From positions 1-64,000 of the forward strand of contig JAKDPD010000004.1 of assembly GCA_030455605.1 (NCBI GenBank): a DNA stretch of 64,000 nt, given 5' to 3'. Within the stretch, counting starts at the first letter, position 1; each line of letters begins with the position of its first letter. A program made the translations under genes and the position numbers. Positions 47,476 through 61,210 of the stretch are shown in pieces. The notes below the pieces were generated by a model. The model saw only the letters and a list, made by a program, of their open reading frames with translations. It had not been told where the DNA came from and did not search any database. This DNA comes from Lactobacillus sp. (GTDB taxonomy: Bacteria; Bacillota; Bacilli; Lactobacillales; Lactobacillaceae).

Positions 47476-49296
47476 TTAATATTCTGAGGCACCTGAAGTC
47501 GTGTCTGGTTCTGGTTCTGGCTCTGCTTCTTCTTCAGAAGCACCTGAAGCAGCATCAGCAGCAGCGGCGTCAACGACACCATACTTTTCAGCAAAGTAGC
47601 TGAAAGGCTTCAAAGCTTGTGCTTGGTACTTCTCAACAAATGCTGGGTCGTCCAAGGTGTTTAATTCAACTGAGTAAGGCATTTCCTTAGTCAACTTAAC
47701 GTCAACTAACATTGGGCCATCACTGTTCTTCCATTCTTTAACAGCTGCTTCGAATTCAGCCTTTGAACGGACAGTAACACCCTTAACGTTCATACCTTCT
47801 GCAACCTTAGCCCAGTCGTTATCTGGAATGATAACACCTGATAAAGGTTGGTTAGATTCATCTCTTTGTTCAGCTTCGATAAAGCCAAGCGTTTCATTAG
47901 TGAAGATGACGTTCATAACGTGTTGGTTGTAACGGGCTTGAGTCAATAATTCTTGACTCATCATTGCGAAACCACCATCACCTGATAAATGCCAAACTTC
48001 GCGATCTGGATAAACCGTTGCGGCAGCAACTGCAGCAGGAGCACCGTAACCCATGGTTGCGTATAAACCTGAAGTTGACCACTTTTGATCACCGTGTAAG
48101 TTAATCAAACGAGTGAAGTTAATGTTGACATTACCAACATCAATTGCAAAGACAGCATTGTCTGCAGCTTGCTTGTCAATGACATCAAAGATAGGTTCAG
48201 TCCGAACACGACCGTTATCCTTGATAGAATCATCCTTAAAGCTGTCAAGCCAAGCTTCCCAGTTTTCACGGTCAGCTAAGCCAGCCTTGTAAAGTGGGGT
48301 TTCAGCCTTTTCTTCACCAGCATCAATTAATGCACTTAAAGACTTCTTAGCATCTGCAAGCATTGGGACATCAACAGCGTGACGTTTACCAAGTTTAGAT
48401 GAATCAACATCGATTTGAATCATCTTAGCCTTTGGATTGAAGAAGAAGACTGAGAATGGTGAGTTGTTACCAACCCAGACAACTAAGTCAGCATGAGTTT
48501 GGATATCGTTACTTGCCTTAGGGGCACAACGACCAATTGAACCAAGGTAAGCTGGGAACTTATCTTCAACAATTCCCTTAGCAATAACAGATGAAGTCAA
48601 AGGTGTCTTGAACTTGTCTGAAAATTCCTTTAGTTCTTCGCCGGCACCTTGACAACCCATACCAAAGTAAACAACTGGGTTCTTAGCTTCCTTCAACAAC
48701 TTAACTGCAGCTTCAACTGAAGTCTTAGTTGGTTCAGCATAGTTAGCGTCAACATGAGCATTAGCGTTAACACGGAAGTTATCGTTAATTTCTGCCCAAC
48801 CGAAGTCCTTAGGAATAATCAAGATAGCAGGACCCTTATGTGCATATGCTTGACGAATAGCTTCATCCATTAAAACAGGAATGGCTTCCTTAGTCTTAGC
48901 TTGGTGAACCCAAGTTGCAACATCACGGAACCAAGGTTGTTCATCGAAAGCTTGGAAGAAGTTAATGTCTTGACGACCAGTTGGTACGTTAGCAACGATT
49001 GCTACCATAGGAACCTTGTCGTATTTAGCATCATACAAACCATTCATCAAGTGAATAGCACCAGGACCAGCTGAGCCAAAGCAGACACCAACTTTACCTG
49101 AGATCTTGTATTCTGAGGAAGCAGCCAATGAAGCAGCTTCTTCATGACGAACCTCCACAAACTTAATCTTATCTTGCATTTCATGAAGTGCATTCATAGT
49201 TGAGTCGAACGAACCACCTGGATAACCATAGATGTGGCCAATTCCCCAGTCAACTAAGACTTGCAACATCGCATTTGCGCCTTTAATTTTTGCCAT
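47476..49296 (-). CDS. pox: Pyruvate oxidase (TPP/FAD) with acidic low-complexity C-terminal tail
   Basis: IYGYPGGSFDSTMNALHEM, TPP fold GDGGFAMMSQELLTQARYNQHVMNVIFTNETLGF; tail ASGASEEEAEPEPEPDTTSGASEY. Confidence 0.93.
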   Translation of the reverse strand: MAKIKGANAMLQVLVDWGIGHIYGYPGGSFDSTMNALHEMQDKIKFVEVRHEEAASLAASSEYKISGKVGVCFGSAGPGAIHLMNGLYDAKYDKVPMVAIVANVPTGRQDINFFQAFDEQPWFRDVATWVHQAKTKEAIPVLMDEAIRQAYAHKGPAILIIPKDFGWAEINDNFRVNANAHVDANYAEPTKTSVEAAVKLLKEAKNPVVYFGMGCQGAGEELKEFSDKFKTPLTSSVIAKGIVEDKFPAYLGSIGRCAPKASNDIQTHADLVVWVGNNSPFSVFFFNPKAKMIQIDVDSSKLGKRHAVDVPMLADAKKSLSALIDAGEEKAETPLYKAGLADRENWEAWLDSFKDDSIKDNGRVRTEPIFDVIDKQAADNAVFAIDVGNVNINFTRLINLHGDQKWSTSGLYATMGYGAPAAVAAATVYPDREVWHLSGDGGFAMMSQELLTQARYNQHVMNVIFTNETLGFIEAEQRDESNQPLSGVIIPDNDWAKVAEGMNVKGVTVRSKAEFEAAVKEWKNSDGPMLVDVKLTKEMPYSVELNTLDDPAFVEKYQAQALKPFSYFAEKYGVVDAAAADAASGASEEEAEPEPEPDTTSGASEY

Positions 49297-49358
49297 ATTA
49301 AGTGCATCTCCTTATTACAATCAATTCCAACTCGTATTAAAGCACCCGAAATTCACAA

Positions 49359-49375
49359 ATGCAAGCGTTATAATT
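49359..49375 (+). promoter_or_regulatory. cre-like site 1 upstream of pox
   Basis: ATGCAAGCGTTATAATT, mismatch to WTGNAARCGNWWWCAWW at the conserved C. Confidence 0.5.
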
Positions 49376-49390
49376 AGCATTGTGTCAACA

Positions 49391-49407
49391 TTGTAAGCGA
49401 TTTTTAT
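49391..49407 (+). promoter_or_regulatory. cre-like site 2 upstream of pox
   Basis: TTGTAAGCGATTTTTAT, two mismatches in the 3' half. Confidence 0.45.
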
Positions 49408-49663
49408 AATTATTATTTTCACAAACTTTCATAGTGAGTCGACCGTTTTGCCTTAATCATAGTGGTTCTTATTTGTGATATTGTTACTAATTTATGTCAA
49501 ATGAGTTTAAAAATGCTAAATAAAAATCAGCAAAAAAATTTGACTAACGGCTATTTTTACTCTACTAACGCGCTTTCATCCTTTGTTAGCGCGCTAAGTT
49601 ACACATCTGTAATGTAATTAATCAAAAACCGTTTTGTGCTAATAACCATTATCACTAATAACC

Positions 49664-51559
49664 TTATTTCGTCTCATGATAGTGACCATTTTGAATATAA
49701 ACACTCAAAATTGCCAAATCAGCCGGATTAACACCAGAAATCCGTTCCGCTTGGGCTAACGTTTCCGGACGAATTTTAGCAAATTTCTGACGCGCTTCAG
49801 TCGCTAGCCCATCAACCTGATCATAATCGAGCTGACTGGGAATTCTTTTAGCTTCTTGGCGCTTTAAGCGATCAATCTGTTGTTGTTCTTTCTTAATGTA
49901 GCCGGCATACTTTAAGGCAATTTCAACCTGTTCCTTGACATAACGATCTGATGCTAATTTGAGATGCGTCAACATTTCAATATCATCAATCGTCACTTGT
50001 GGTCGCCGTAAGAAGAGGTCTGCCTTCACCCCATCACTCAATGGTGCTTGACCTACTTTAACCAAAAAGCTTTGGACATCATCAATCGGATGAATCGTTA
50101 AGTCATGTAGCTTGGCAATCAAATCCTGAATAGCTTGTTTCTTAGCCAAGAAGGCCTCATAGCGGTCGGTATCAATCAAGCCTAGTTTACGACCATAAGG
50201 TGTTAAGCGTAGATCAGCATTATCATGGCGTAAAATAAGGCGATATTCAGCCCGACTCGTCAGTAACCGATATGGTTCATTGGTTCCCTTGGTAACTAAA
50301 TCATCAATTAAAACACCGATATAAGCTTCATCCCTGCCTAGGGTAAAGCCAGGTTGCCCTTTAGCCGATAAGGCAGCATTAATCCCGGCAATTAGGCCTT
50401 GACCAGCAGCTTCTTCATAACCCGAGGTCCCATTCATCTGACCAGCTGTAAATAGCCCCTTAATTTTTTTAGTCTCTAAAGTATGCTTCAGTTGCCAAGG
50501 CTCAATGACATCATATTCAATCGCATATCCAGGACGCATTAATTCAGCGTGTTGCAAACCAGCGACTGAATGTAGCATCTTAAGTTGCACTTCTTCTGGC
50601 ATCGAGGTCGAAAAGTCACCCACATAAATCTCTTTCGTATGGCGACCTTCCGGTTCGAGAAAAATTTGGTGCCGATCTTTATCTGCAAAACGGATAACTT
50701 TATCTTCAATCGACGGACAATAACGGGGGCCGACCCCCTTAATCAGACCACTAAACATCGGTGCCCGGTCCAAATTATCACGGATAATTTGGTGGGTCTG
50801 CGCATTGGTATAAGTCATCCAGCAAGAAACCTGGTCACGCAAATAGTCAGCATCTTTTGAAGTAAAAGAAAAATGACGTGGTTCCTGATCGCCCGGTTCT
50901 TCTTCTGTCTGATGATAATCAATCGTATTCCCATTAACGCGAGGTGGTGTCCCTGTTTTAAAGCGGCGCAGTTTAAAGCCGAAATCAGCCAAATGTTCTG
51001 ATAACTTAATAGCCGGGGTCGTGTTATTAGGACCCGAGGAATAAGTTAATTCACCAATAATAATTTTACCGCGAGCGGCTGTCCCGGTAGTCAAAACGAC
51101 ACTTTTGGCCAGATATTTAGCACCTGTGTTAGTAACGACACCGCGACAAATACCATCCTCAACCACAAGCTGATCAACAATGGCTTGGCGCAATGTCAGA
51201 TTAGGCGTATTTTCAATCGTCCGCTTCATTTGTTCATGATATTGCCACTTGTCAGCTTGGGCACGCAGGGCTCTGACCGCTGGGCCCTTACCAGTGTTGA
51301 GCATCCGCATTTGGATATAGGTCTTATCAATATTACGGCCCATCTCACCGCCTAGAGCATCAATTTCGCGCACCACTGTTCCTTTAGCTGGTCCCCCAAC
51401 GGAAGGGTTACACGGCATGAAAGCAACCATGTCGAGCCCAATGGTGACGACTAGTGTTTTTAAGCCCATACGCGCACTAGCTAAGGCAGCTTCAGATCCG
51501 GCATGACCGGCACCAACAACAATGACATCATATTCACTTGAATTGTAAGTCTTAATCAT
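49664..51559 (-). CDS. mnmG: tRNA uridine 5-carboxymethylaminomethyl modification protein MnmG
   Basis: [44 protein letters not shown]. Confidence 0.98.
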   Translation of the reverse strand: MIKTYNSSEYDVIVVGAGHAGSEAALASARMGLKTLVVTIGLDMVAFMPCNPSVGGPAKGTVVREIDALGGEMGRNIDKTYIQMRMLNTGKGPAVRALRAQADKWQYHEQMKRTIENTPNLTLRQAIVDQLVVEDGICRGVVTNTGAKYLAKSVVLTTGTAARGKIIIGELTYSSGPNNTTPAIKLSEHLADFGFKLRRFKTGTPPRVNGNTIDYHQTEEEPGDQEPRHFSFTSKDADYLRDQVSCWMTYTNAQTHQIIRDNLDRAPMFSGLIKGVGPRYCPSIEDKVIRFADKDRHQIFLEPEGRHTKEIYVGDFSTSMPEEVQLKMLHSVAGLQHAELMRPGYAIEYDVIEPWQLKHTLETKKIKGLFTAGQMNGTSGYEEAAGQGLIAGINAALSAKGQPGFTLGRDEAYIGVLIDDLVTKGTNEPYRLLTSRAEYRLILRHDNADLRLTPYGRKLGLIDTDRYEAFLAKKQAIQDLIAKLHDLTIHPIDDVQSFLVKVGQAPLSDGVKADLFLRRPQVTIDDIEMLTHLKLASDRYVKEQVEIALKYAGYIKKEQQQIDRLKRQEAKRIPSQLDYDQVDGLATEARQKFAKIRPETLAQAERISGVNPADLAILSVYIQNGHYHETK

Positions 51560-51566
51560 TTTTCTC

Positions 51567-52952
51567 TTACTTTCCTAAACAAAATTGGCTAAATAATTGG
51601 GTGATCAATTCATCAGGAGCACTTTCACCAGTAATTTCACCTAACGTCTCCCATGCACCCGTGAAATCAATCTGGGCCAAATCAACTGGCGTACCTGCAT
51701 CAAGCGCCGTGATGACATCTTGCAATTGATCAGACGCTTTGGTTAACAATGACACTTGACGCTGATTGCTGACAAGCACATCTTCATGACGATTCTTAAT
51801 TCCCTGAAAGAATAACGTCTTAATTTCAGCGGCCAAAGCAGATAAATTAGCCTCATGTAAAACAGAGACTGCAATCACTGGGCTAGCAGTCATCGCCTGG
51901 ATACTTTCAGCGGTAATTGCGGCCCCAAGATCGGTCTTGTTAAGGACCACGATACGCTTCTTCTGACTTGTCTTGGCTAATAATTCGCGGTCTTCAGCGG
52001 ATAATGGCTGACTGGCATCAATTAATAGGAGAATGAGATCAGCTCGAGCTAACGCCTGCTCTGAACGCGCGACCCCAATTTTCTCGACCTTATCTGCCGT
52101 CTTTCGGATACCAGCCGTATCAATTAATTCCAAGGGAATACCATCAACTGAAATCGAAGCTTCCAAGGTATCACGGGTTGTCCCGGCAACATCTGTCACA
52201 ATGGCTTGTTCACTATGGGTTAAATAATTCAATAACGAGGACTTCCCAACATTTGGTCGACCAACAATTGCCGTCGCCAGACCATTACGAAGAATTTTTC
52301 CCTCATTAGCTGTTGCCAACAACTGGCTAATTTCGGTCATGACCTGTTTGGCAGTTGCCTGCATCTGCGAAGCAGTGACGGTATCCGCATCATATTCTGG
52401 ATAATCAATATTGACCTCCACGTTAGCTAAAGTATCTAGCAATTTTTGCCGTGAGCGGCGAATCTTGGCTAACAACTTACCAGCTAATTGATTTACCGCG
52501 AGTGCCCGTGATTGATCCGTTTTAGCACGAATCAGGTCCATGGTGCTTTCCGCTTGCGTTAAATCAATCCGTCCATGTACAAACGCCCGCTTGGTAAATT
52601 CACCCGGATCAGCCATCCTAGCCCCATTTTGCAGCAGCAGCTGTAAGATGCGATTCGTAACAACAATCCCACCATGACAATTAATTTCAATAATATCTTC
52701 GCGCGTAAAGGTTTTCGGCGCCCGCATGACCGTCACCATCACCTCATCAATCACTTGCCTACCATCTGGTACCATCAAGTGGCCATAATGAATCGTGTGA
52801 CTAGGGACTTTAGTTAAATCCGCACCTTTAAAAAGCGCATTAGCGATAGTGACGGCAGCATCACCTGATAATCTCACAATCGAAATCCCACCTTCACCAA
52901 CGGGGGTTGAAATTGCTGCAATCGTATCGAATTCTGTTAATACCTGTGCCAT
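51567..52952 (-). CDS. mnmE: tRNA modification GTPase MnmE
   Basis: [24 protein letters not shown]-terminal CxGK (FCLGK). Confidence 0.98.
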   Translation of the reverse strand: MAQVLTEFDTIAAISTPVGEGGISIVRLSGDAAVTIANALFKGADLTKVPSHTIHYGHLMVPDGRQVIDEVMVTVMRAPKTFTREDIIEINCHGGIVVTNRILQLLLQNGARMADPGEFTKRAFVHGRIDLTQAESTMDLIRAKTDQSRALAVNQLAGKLLAKIRRSRQKLLDTLANVEVNIDYPEYDADTVTASQMQATAKQVMTEISQLLATANEGKILRNGLATAIVGRPNVGKSSLLNYLTHSEQAIVTDVAGTTRDTLEASISVDGIPLELIDTAGIRKTADKVEKIGVARSEQALARADLILLLIDASQPLSAEDRELLAKTSQKKRIVVLNKTDLGAAITAESIQAMTASPVIAVSVLHEANLSALAAEIKTLFFQGIKNRHEDVLVSNQRQVSLLTKASDQLQDVITALDAGTPVDLAQIDFTGAWETLGEITGESAPDELITQLFSQFCLGK

Positions 52953-53055
52953 CAGCTACTCCTTTTTCAATAAAAAAAGCGCAATAACCATCATTGCTGA
53001 TGGATAAAGCACTTTCACCGCTTTATCTAAAATAAATTAGACGATTTTCAATTGT

Positions 53056-53925
53056 TTAATGCCGCTTAATCCGCTTATACGCGCGCCGTAATTGATGCTT
53101 ACGCATCCGTTCAGCTTCAAGTTTAGCCGCTTGTTCGCGCCGATACTTGAAAGGATTCTGCAACATAAAAGTCTGAATCACTTGGAACAAGTTCGAAATA
53201 ACCCAGTAAAGTGAGATGGCTGACTGGAAATAAATGGCCCAGACCCCAACCATCAAACTCATGCCATACATCATAAACTTAGACATCCAAGTTTGTGAAG
53301 CTTTTGGCGCTGATAATTGGCTAATATAGGTAGACAAGAAAGTAAATGCCATTGCTAAGAGAGCCATTACATAGTATGGATCAGGCTTTCCCAAGTCCAT
53401 CCAGAGGAAACGACCAGTTTGTAATTCTGGTGTCCTAAAAATGGACATATACAAAATCCACATTACTGGTAACTGAATAAGCAATGGTAAACAACCCGTA
53501 TACGGATTCACGCCAGCTTCTTTATAAAGCTTACTGGTCTCTTCTCGCAATAACTGCTGCGTTTCAGCATCACGACTAGCATACTTCTTCTGCAGTTGTG
53601 ACAGCTGTGGCTGAATTTGCTGCATCTTGCTGGTACTCTTGATTGACAGCGCATTGAGTGGGAATAATAAAATCCGAATCAATACCGTGAAAACAATAAT
53701 CGCGAGACCATAATTATTATTCAGAATTTTAGCAAGCCACAGTAGGAAAGTTGAAAAATAATAAATAATCCAGCGTTCCCACCAGCTACCACTCGTGTGT
53801 GACACTGGTGCCATGTTTTGGCCAGCGCTATTATTGGCACACCCAGTTAAGACGATTGCAATCGCAAACACGGCTAGCACTGCTAACAAGCGCTTCAGAT
53901 TTCTCTTTGTCAGAATACTTTTCAC
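53056..53925 (-). CDS. yidC: Membrane protein insertase YidC/Oxa1 (lipoprotein form)
   Basis: Lipobox LTGCAN; KMQQIQPQLSQLQKKY; position next to rnpA. Confidence 0.95.
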   Translation of the reverse strand: MKSILTKRNLKRLLAVLAVFAIAIVLTGCANNSAGQNMAPVSHTSGSWWERWIIYYFSTFLLWLAKILNNNYGLAIIVFTVLIRILLFPLNALSIKSTSKMQQIQPQLSQLQKKYASRDAETQQLLREETSKLYKEAGVNPYTGCLPLLIQLPVMWILYMSIFRTPELQTGRFLWMDLGKPDPYYVMALLAMAFTFLSTYISQLSAPKASQTWMSKFMMYGMSLMVGVWAIYFQSAISLYWVISNLFQVIQTFMLQNPFKYRREQAAKLEAERMRKHQLRRAYKRIKRH

Positions 53926-54290
53926 TATTTTTCCTCAACTTTATCCGTTAGCGTGATGACCTGTCCCAGTTCTAAAGCGTGCAGTAAATTCCGCCGCACA
54001 GCTGGCATATCAAAGTCCCGAGCATACGGACGCATGATTACCAAGAAATCAAGCTTAGGATTAATGGCCGCCTTATTATCGGTTAACACCGCCCGGATGT
54101 AACGTTTCAGTCTATTCCTAGCAACAGCCGTGTGTCCGACCTTCTTACCTACTGAAATCCCCACACGAAAATGGTGATTTTGGTTGGCTGCTAACTTATA
54201 GACGACAAAAGCCCGATTGGCAACCGATGTACCATGTTCGAATACTTTCTGAAAATCCTTTTCGGATTTAACGCGATAAGATTTCCTCAA
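53925..54290 (-). CDS. rnpA: Ribonuclease P protein component
   Basis: [32 protein letters not shown]. Confidence 0.97.
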   Translation of the reverse strand: MRKSYRVKSEKDFQKVFEHGTSVANRAFVVYKLAANQNHHFRVGISVGKKVGHTAVARNRLKRYIRAVLTDNKAAINPKLDFLVIMRPYARDFDMPAVRRNLLHALELGQVITLTDKVEEK

Positions 54291-54343
54291 AACGTCTCAT
54301 TCCAGTCTATTTAGATTAAAAAAACCACTGGGACTCAGTGGTT

Positions 54344-54484
54344 TTAAGCAGATAAGACTTTTCTACTCTTGGCACGGCGTCTTGCTAAAACCTTGCGGCC
54401 ATTTGATGTGCTCATCCGCTTCATGAAACCATGAACACGTGAACGATGACGCTTCTTAGGTTGGTAAGTTCTCTTAGTAGTCAT
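54344..54484 (-). CDS. rpmH: 50S ribosomal protein L34
   Basis: [46 protein letters not shown]. Confidence 0.98.
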   Translation of the reverse strand: MTTKRTYQPKKRHRSRVHGFMKRMSTSNGRKVLARRRAKSRKVLSA

Positions 54485-54659
54485 ATATTTGCACCTCCAT
54501 ATTCGTGTGCTGACTGCACAATTTCTTATTAAGAATAGCACGCTCGCCACTAAAAGCCAAGCTAATTTAATAAAAAGGTAGATTTACCCGCCGATTGATG
54601 ATCAATTATCTGACCGTCATTATTCATTCTCCTTTTTGCCGCCCTGGGGAGAAATCGGC

Positions 54660-54980
54660 GCGTATGTTTCCACAACAAGACACATGCACAACCAAATTCT
54701 CAATCTTTTCCACAAGACACATGCTGTTAGTTTTTTTGTCCACAAGCTGTGGATTATCTGAATTTTGTTAGTAGCAAGCCCTATTAATACGGTGTTTTTT
54801 TATCCACAGTTGCCTGTCAGCAAACGTGCTTTTAGCGATTTCTTCCATCTGCTGTGGATATTTTTCAAAGTTTACTTTCCACAGGTTGTTAATTCTGGAT
54901 TTTTATTATCCACTTGTGGAAAACCAGCCTAACTGATGTTAAAATAAGGGTTGCTTTTAATCACTTGGAGGAAACTTATT
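54660..54980. other. oriC: oriC upstream of dnaA: cluster of DnaA boxes
   Basis: Perfect TTATCCACA 54800-54808; variants TTTCCACAA (about 54668), TTTCCACAA (about 54708), TGTGGATTA 54748, TGTGGATAT 54853, TTTCCACAG 54876, TTATCCACT 54906; AT-rich; gene-strand inversion here. Confidence 0.93.
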
Positions 54981-56339
54981 TTGTTCGATATCGAAAAATT
55001 TTGGCAACATTTTAATCACGAAATGCGTAGCCGTTTTAACGAGGTAGCTTATAACGCCTGGTTTAAAAATACCAAACCTATTAATTATGACAAAACAAGT
55101 CATGAACTAATTATTTCCGTTCAAAATCCGGTCGCCAAGGGATACTGGGAGAAAAATCTGGCTTCCCAGTTAATTCAGTCTGCCTATGGTTATGCTGGAA
55201 TTGAAATTCTACCTACTTTTGAAATTGCTGGTAACTCGGGACCAGAGCGCATTGTCACTCCCAGCAAACCTACTAAGCAGCATTTTGAATCGCACGTTCC
55301 AGATGAATTTACCCAAGACTTAAAGTTGAACGACAAATATACCTTTGACAATTTTGTCCAGGGTGAGGGTAATAAATTAGCTGCCGGCGCTGCCCTAGCC
55401 GTTGCTGACAGCCCTGGTAGCTTTTATAATCCGTTATTCATCTTTGGCGGAACTGGCCTTGGTAAAACCCACCTGATGCAGGCGATTGGCCACCAGATGC
55501 TGGCGGAGCGACCGCAAGCGAAGATTGTTTACATTCAAAGTGAAACTTTCGTCAATGACTTTATCAACTCTATTAAGAATAAAACCCAAGATAAATTTCG
55601 TGATAAGTACCGAACTTGCGATTTACTACTAGTTGACGATATTCAATTTTTCGCTAAAAAAGAAGGGATTCAAGAAGAATTCTTCCATACTTTTGAAACC
55701 CTCTATAATGATCAAAAACAAATTGTGATGACCAGTGATCGGCTCCCAACCGAGATTCCTGATTTGTCAGAACGACTAGTCTCCCGCTTTACTTGGGGTT
55801 TACAAGTTGAAATCACACCACCAGATTTAGAAACACGGATTGCGATTCTAAGAACCAAAGCAGAAGCCGAAGGCCTGCCAATCGATGAAAATACCCTTGA
55901 TTATATTGCTTCACAAGTTGACACTAATATTCGAGAGTTGGAGGGGGCCCTCATCAAGGTGCAGGCACACGCAACCATTGAAAAGGAAGATATTAATAGT
56001 AACTTAGCACGTGATGCCTTGGCAGATTTAAAACTCGTCCAAAAAAATCGTGGCCTCCAGATTCCGAAAATTCAGGAAGTGGTCGCCAATTACTTCCAGA
56101 CTTCGACTTTCGAGCTAAAAGGGAAGAAACGTGTGCGCCAGATTGTCGTACCGCGCCAAATCGCTATGTATCTCTCGCGTGAACTAACTGACGCGAGCTT
56201 ACCAAAGATTGGTCAAGAGTTTGGCGGAAAAGACCATACCACCGTCATGCATGCCTATGAAAAGATTGATCGCCAACTAAAAACGAACGCCGATATTAAG
56301 CATGCAGTCCTGGATTTAAAGCAAATGCTTGACCGGTAA
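54981..56339 (+). CDS. dnaA: Chromosomal replication initiator DnaA
   Basis: FIFGGTGLGKTHLMQAIG, LLVDDIQFFAKKEGIQEEFFHTF, FGGKDHTTVMHAYEKI; TTG start with GGAGG RBS at 54967. Confidence 0.97.
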   Translation: MFDIEKFWQHFNHEMRSRFNEVAYNAWFKNTKPINYDKTSHELIISVQNPVAKGYWEKNLASQLIQSAYGYAGIEILPTFEIAGNSGPERIVTPSKPTKQHFESHVPDEFTQDLKLNDKYTFDNFVQGEGNKLAAGAALAVADSPGSFYNPLFIFGGTGLGKTHLMQAIGHQMLAERPQAKIVYIQSETFVNDFINSIKNKTQDKFRDKYRTCDLLLVDDIQFFAKKEGIQEEFFHTFETLYNDQKQIVMTSDRLPTEIPDLSERLVSRFTWGLQVEITPPDLETRIAILRTKAEAEGLPIDENTLDYIASQVDTNIRELEGALIKVQAHATIEKEDINSNLARDALADLKLVQKNRGLQIPKIQEVVANYFQTSTFELKGKKRVRQIVVPRQIAMYLSRELTDASLPKIGQEFGGKDHTTVMHAYEKIDRQLKTNADIKHAVLDLKQMLDR

Positions 56340-56342
56340 TCA

Positions 56343-56459
56343 TTATTAAGCTGTGGATAAAGCGCCTACTTATGCACAGCTTAATAACCGGTACTTTCCC
56401 CGCAGATTAGGCAGTAAGTTCCTTATAAACAGCTTCCACAGCCCCTACTACTACTAAAG
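56343..56459. other. dnaA-dnaN intergenic origin element: inverted repeat, DnaA boxes, candidate DnaA-trio
   Basis: TGTGGATAA 56352-56360, TTATGCACA 56370-56378, TTCCACAGCCCC then TACTACTACTAAAG up to 56459. Confidence 0.75.
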
Positions 56460-56501
56460 ATCATTTATAATAATAAGACCAAACAGAAACAGGAGATTAA
56501 A

Positions 56502-57632
56502 ATGAAATTTACCGTTAATCGTAGTTTATTTATTGATCACCTCAACAATGTAATGCGTGCCATTTCAAGCCGTGCCAACATTCCTATCTTGAGCGGGATT
56601 AAGCTCAATTTAACTGATAATGAATTGATTATGACTGGTAGTGATACCGATATTTCAATTGAAATTAAGATTCCAGTAAATGATGATTTGACAGTTGCAT
56701 CAACGGGAACGATTATTTTACCAGCTCGCTTTTTTAGTGAAATCATTAAGAAGTTACCTGGCAAAGACTTTTCATTTGAAGTACGTGATGGCTTTCAGAC
56801 CAAAATTGTATCTGAAAATAGTGAATTTACGATTAATGGTTTAGACGCCAATAATTATCCGCGGTTGCCAGAAATTCCTGACGAGTCAGCTTTTAGAGTT
56901 TCGGGTAAAGCATTACGTGAAATTATCAATGAAACCCAATTTGCTGTAGCAACGATGGAAAGCCGCATGGTATTAACAGGGGTGCATTTCATTTTTAATA
57001 CGAGTGAGATTAATGCCGTTGCTACTGACTCACATCGCTTGTCGGAACGTTCGTTGGCCTTAACTAATGGCCCTCAGGTTAAAACTGATTTGATCATTCC
57101 TGGTAAGAGCTTGCTCGAGCTGGCTCACATTATTGGTGAAAGCGAGCCGGTAGTAGAAGTATGTCCGGGTGAAAATCAGGTACTCTTCGTGATTGGTAAT
57201 TTATCTTTTTATTCCCGGTTGTTAGAAGGCAATTACCCAGATACAGACCGTTTACTACCAACGGAAAGCACCACTAGTGTGAAATTTGAAATCGCCGAAT
57301 TATTGAGTGCGCTTGATCGTGCCAGTTTACTAACTCATGCCAGTCGTAATAACGTTGTCAAGTTAACGCTAGATACTGACAAGCAAACGGTTCGTTTGTC
57401 GGGTGAATCGGCTGAAATCGGTAATGTCGAAGAAGCCGTTAGCTTCAGTGATCTGACTGGTGATAATTTGATGATTTCATTCAACCCAGATTATTTGCGC
57501 GATGCCTTGCGAGCTTCGGTAACCGATGCGGTAGTCATGAAGTTCACGCAACCACTAAGACCATTTACCGTTACGCCGGATGATGGAAAGGTTGACTTTA
57601 TTCAGCTAATCACCCCAGTTAGAACTTTTTAA
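56502..57632 (+). CDS. dnaN: DNA polymerase III beta clamp
   Basis: MKFTVNRSLFIDHLNNVMRAISSRANIPILSGIKL; C-terminal FTVTPDDGKVDFIQLITPVRTF. Confidence 0.97.
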   Translation: MKFTVNRSLFIDHLNNVMRAISSRANIPILSGIKLNLTDNELIMTGSDTDISIEIKIPVNDDLTVASTGTIILPARFFSEIIKKLPGKDFSFEVRDGFQTKIVSENSEFTINGLDANNYPRLPEIPDESAFRVSGKALREIINETQFAVATMESRMVLTGVHFIFNTSEINAVATDSHRLSERSLALTNGPQVKTDLIIPGKSLLELAHIIGESEPVVEVCPGENQVLFVIGNLSFYSRLLEGNYPDTDRLLPTESTTSVKFEIAELLSALDRASLLTHASRNNVVKLTLDTDKQTVRLSGESAEIGNVEEAVSFSDLTGDNLMISFNPDYLRDALRASVTDAVVMKFTQPLRPFTVTPDDGKVDFIQLITPVRTF

Positions 57633-57650
57633 GTAACAGCTTAAGTATAT

Positions 57651-57702
57651 TAAATAACACATTGCTAATCGTTATTTCGATTAAGCGCTGGTGTTATTTT
57701 TT
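57651..57702 (+). terminator. Probable terminator after dnaN
   Basis: AATAACACATTGCTAATCG-TTATTT-CGATTAAGCGCTGGTGTTATTTTTTAG imperfect hairpin. Confidence 0.6.
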
Positions 57703-57888
57703 AGTTAAGATAGTGAATTTAGCTATAGAATGCCGCTATGACAATTTTTAATTAGCTCATAGCCGATGAGCTTGTGTGACTAAAAGAAGCTCAAAACGCT
57801 TTAAATAGCCATTTAATTTGTAAAAACCTTCAAAAAAGCTTATAATTAGTAGCGATCGAGCCACGTCTGAGTAGCTCCGGAAGGGTAA

Positions 57889-58110
57889 TTGAAGGTGAGT
57901 CTAATTACGATATTTACAATTAGCGGTGACTACATCACTTTAGGGCAGTTTCTCAAAGAAGAAAGCTTCATTTCGTCTGGCGGTCAGGCGAAATTTTATT
58001 TACATGAGCACCTAATTAAATTAAATGGCGCAGCTGAAGATCGACGTGGTAAAAAACTACGAGCTGGTGATCAGCTAGAATTAGCTGGTAAACGCTACGA
58101 ATTTAAGTAG
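57889..58110 (+). CDS. yaaA: S4-domain protein YaaA
   Basis: S4-like [44 protein letters not shown]; start 57889 (TTG) or 57895 (GTG). Confidence 0.92.
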   Translation: MKVSLITIFTISGDYITLGQFLKEESFISSGGQAKFYLHEHLIKLNGAAEDRRGKKLRAGDQLELAGKRYEFK

Positions 58111-58112
58111 GG

Positions 58113-61200
<3,088 letters not shown>

Positions 61201-61210
61201 GAGGCAATAG

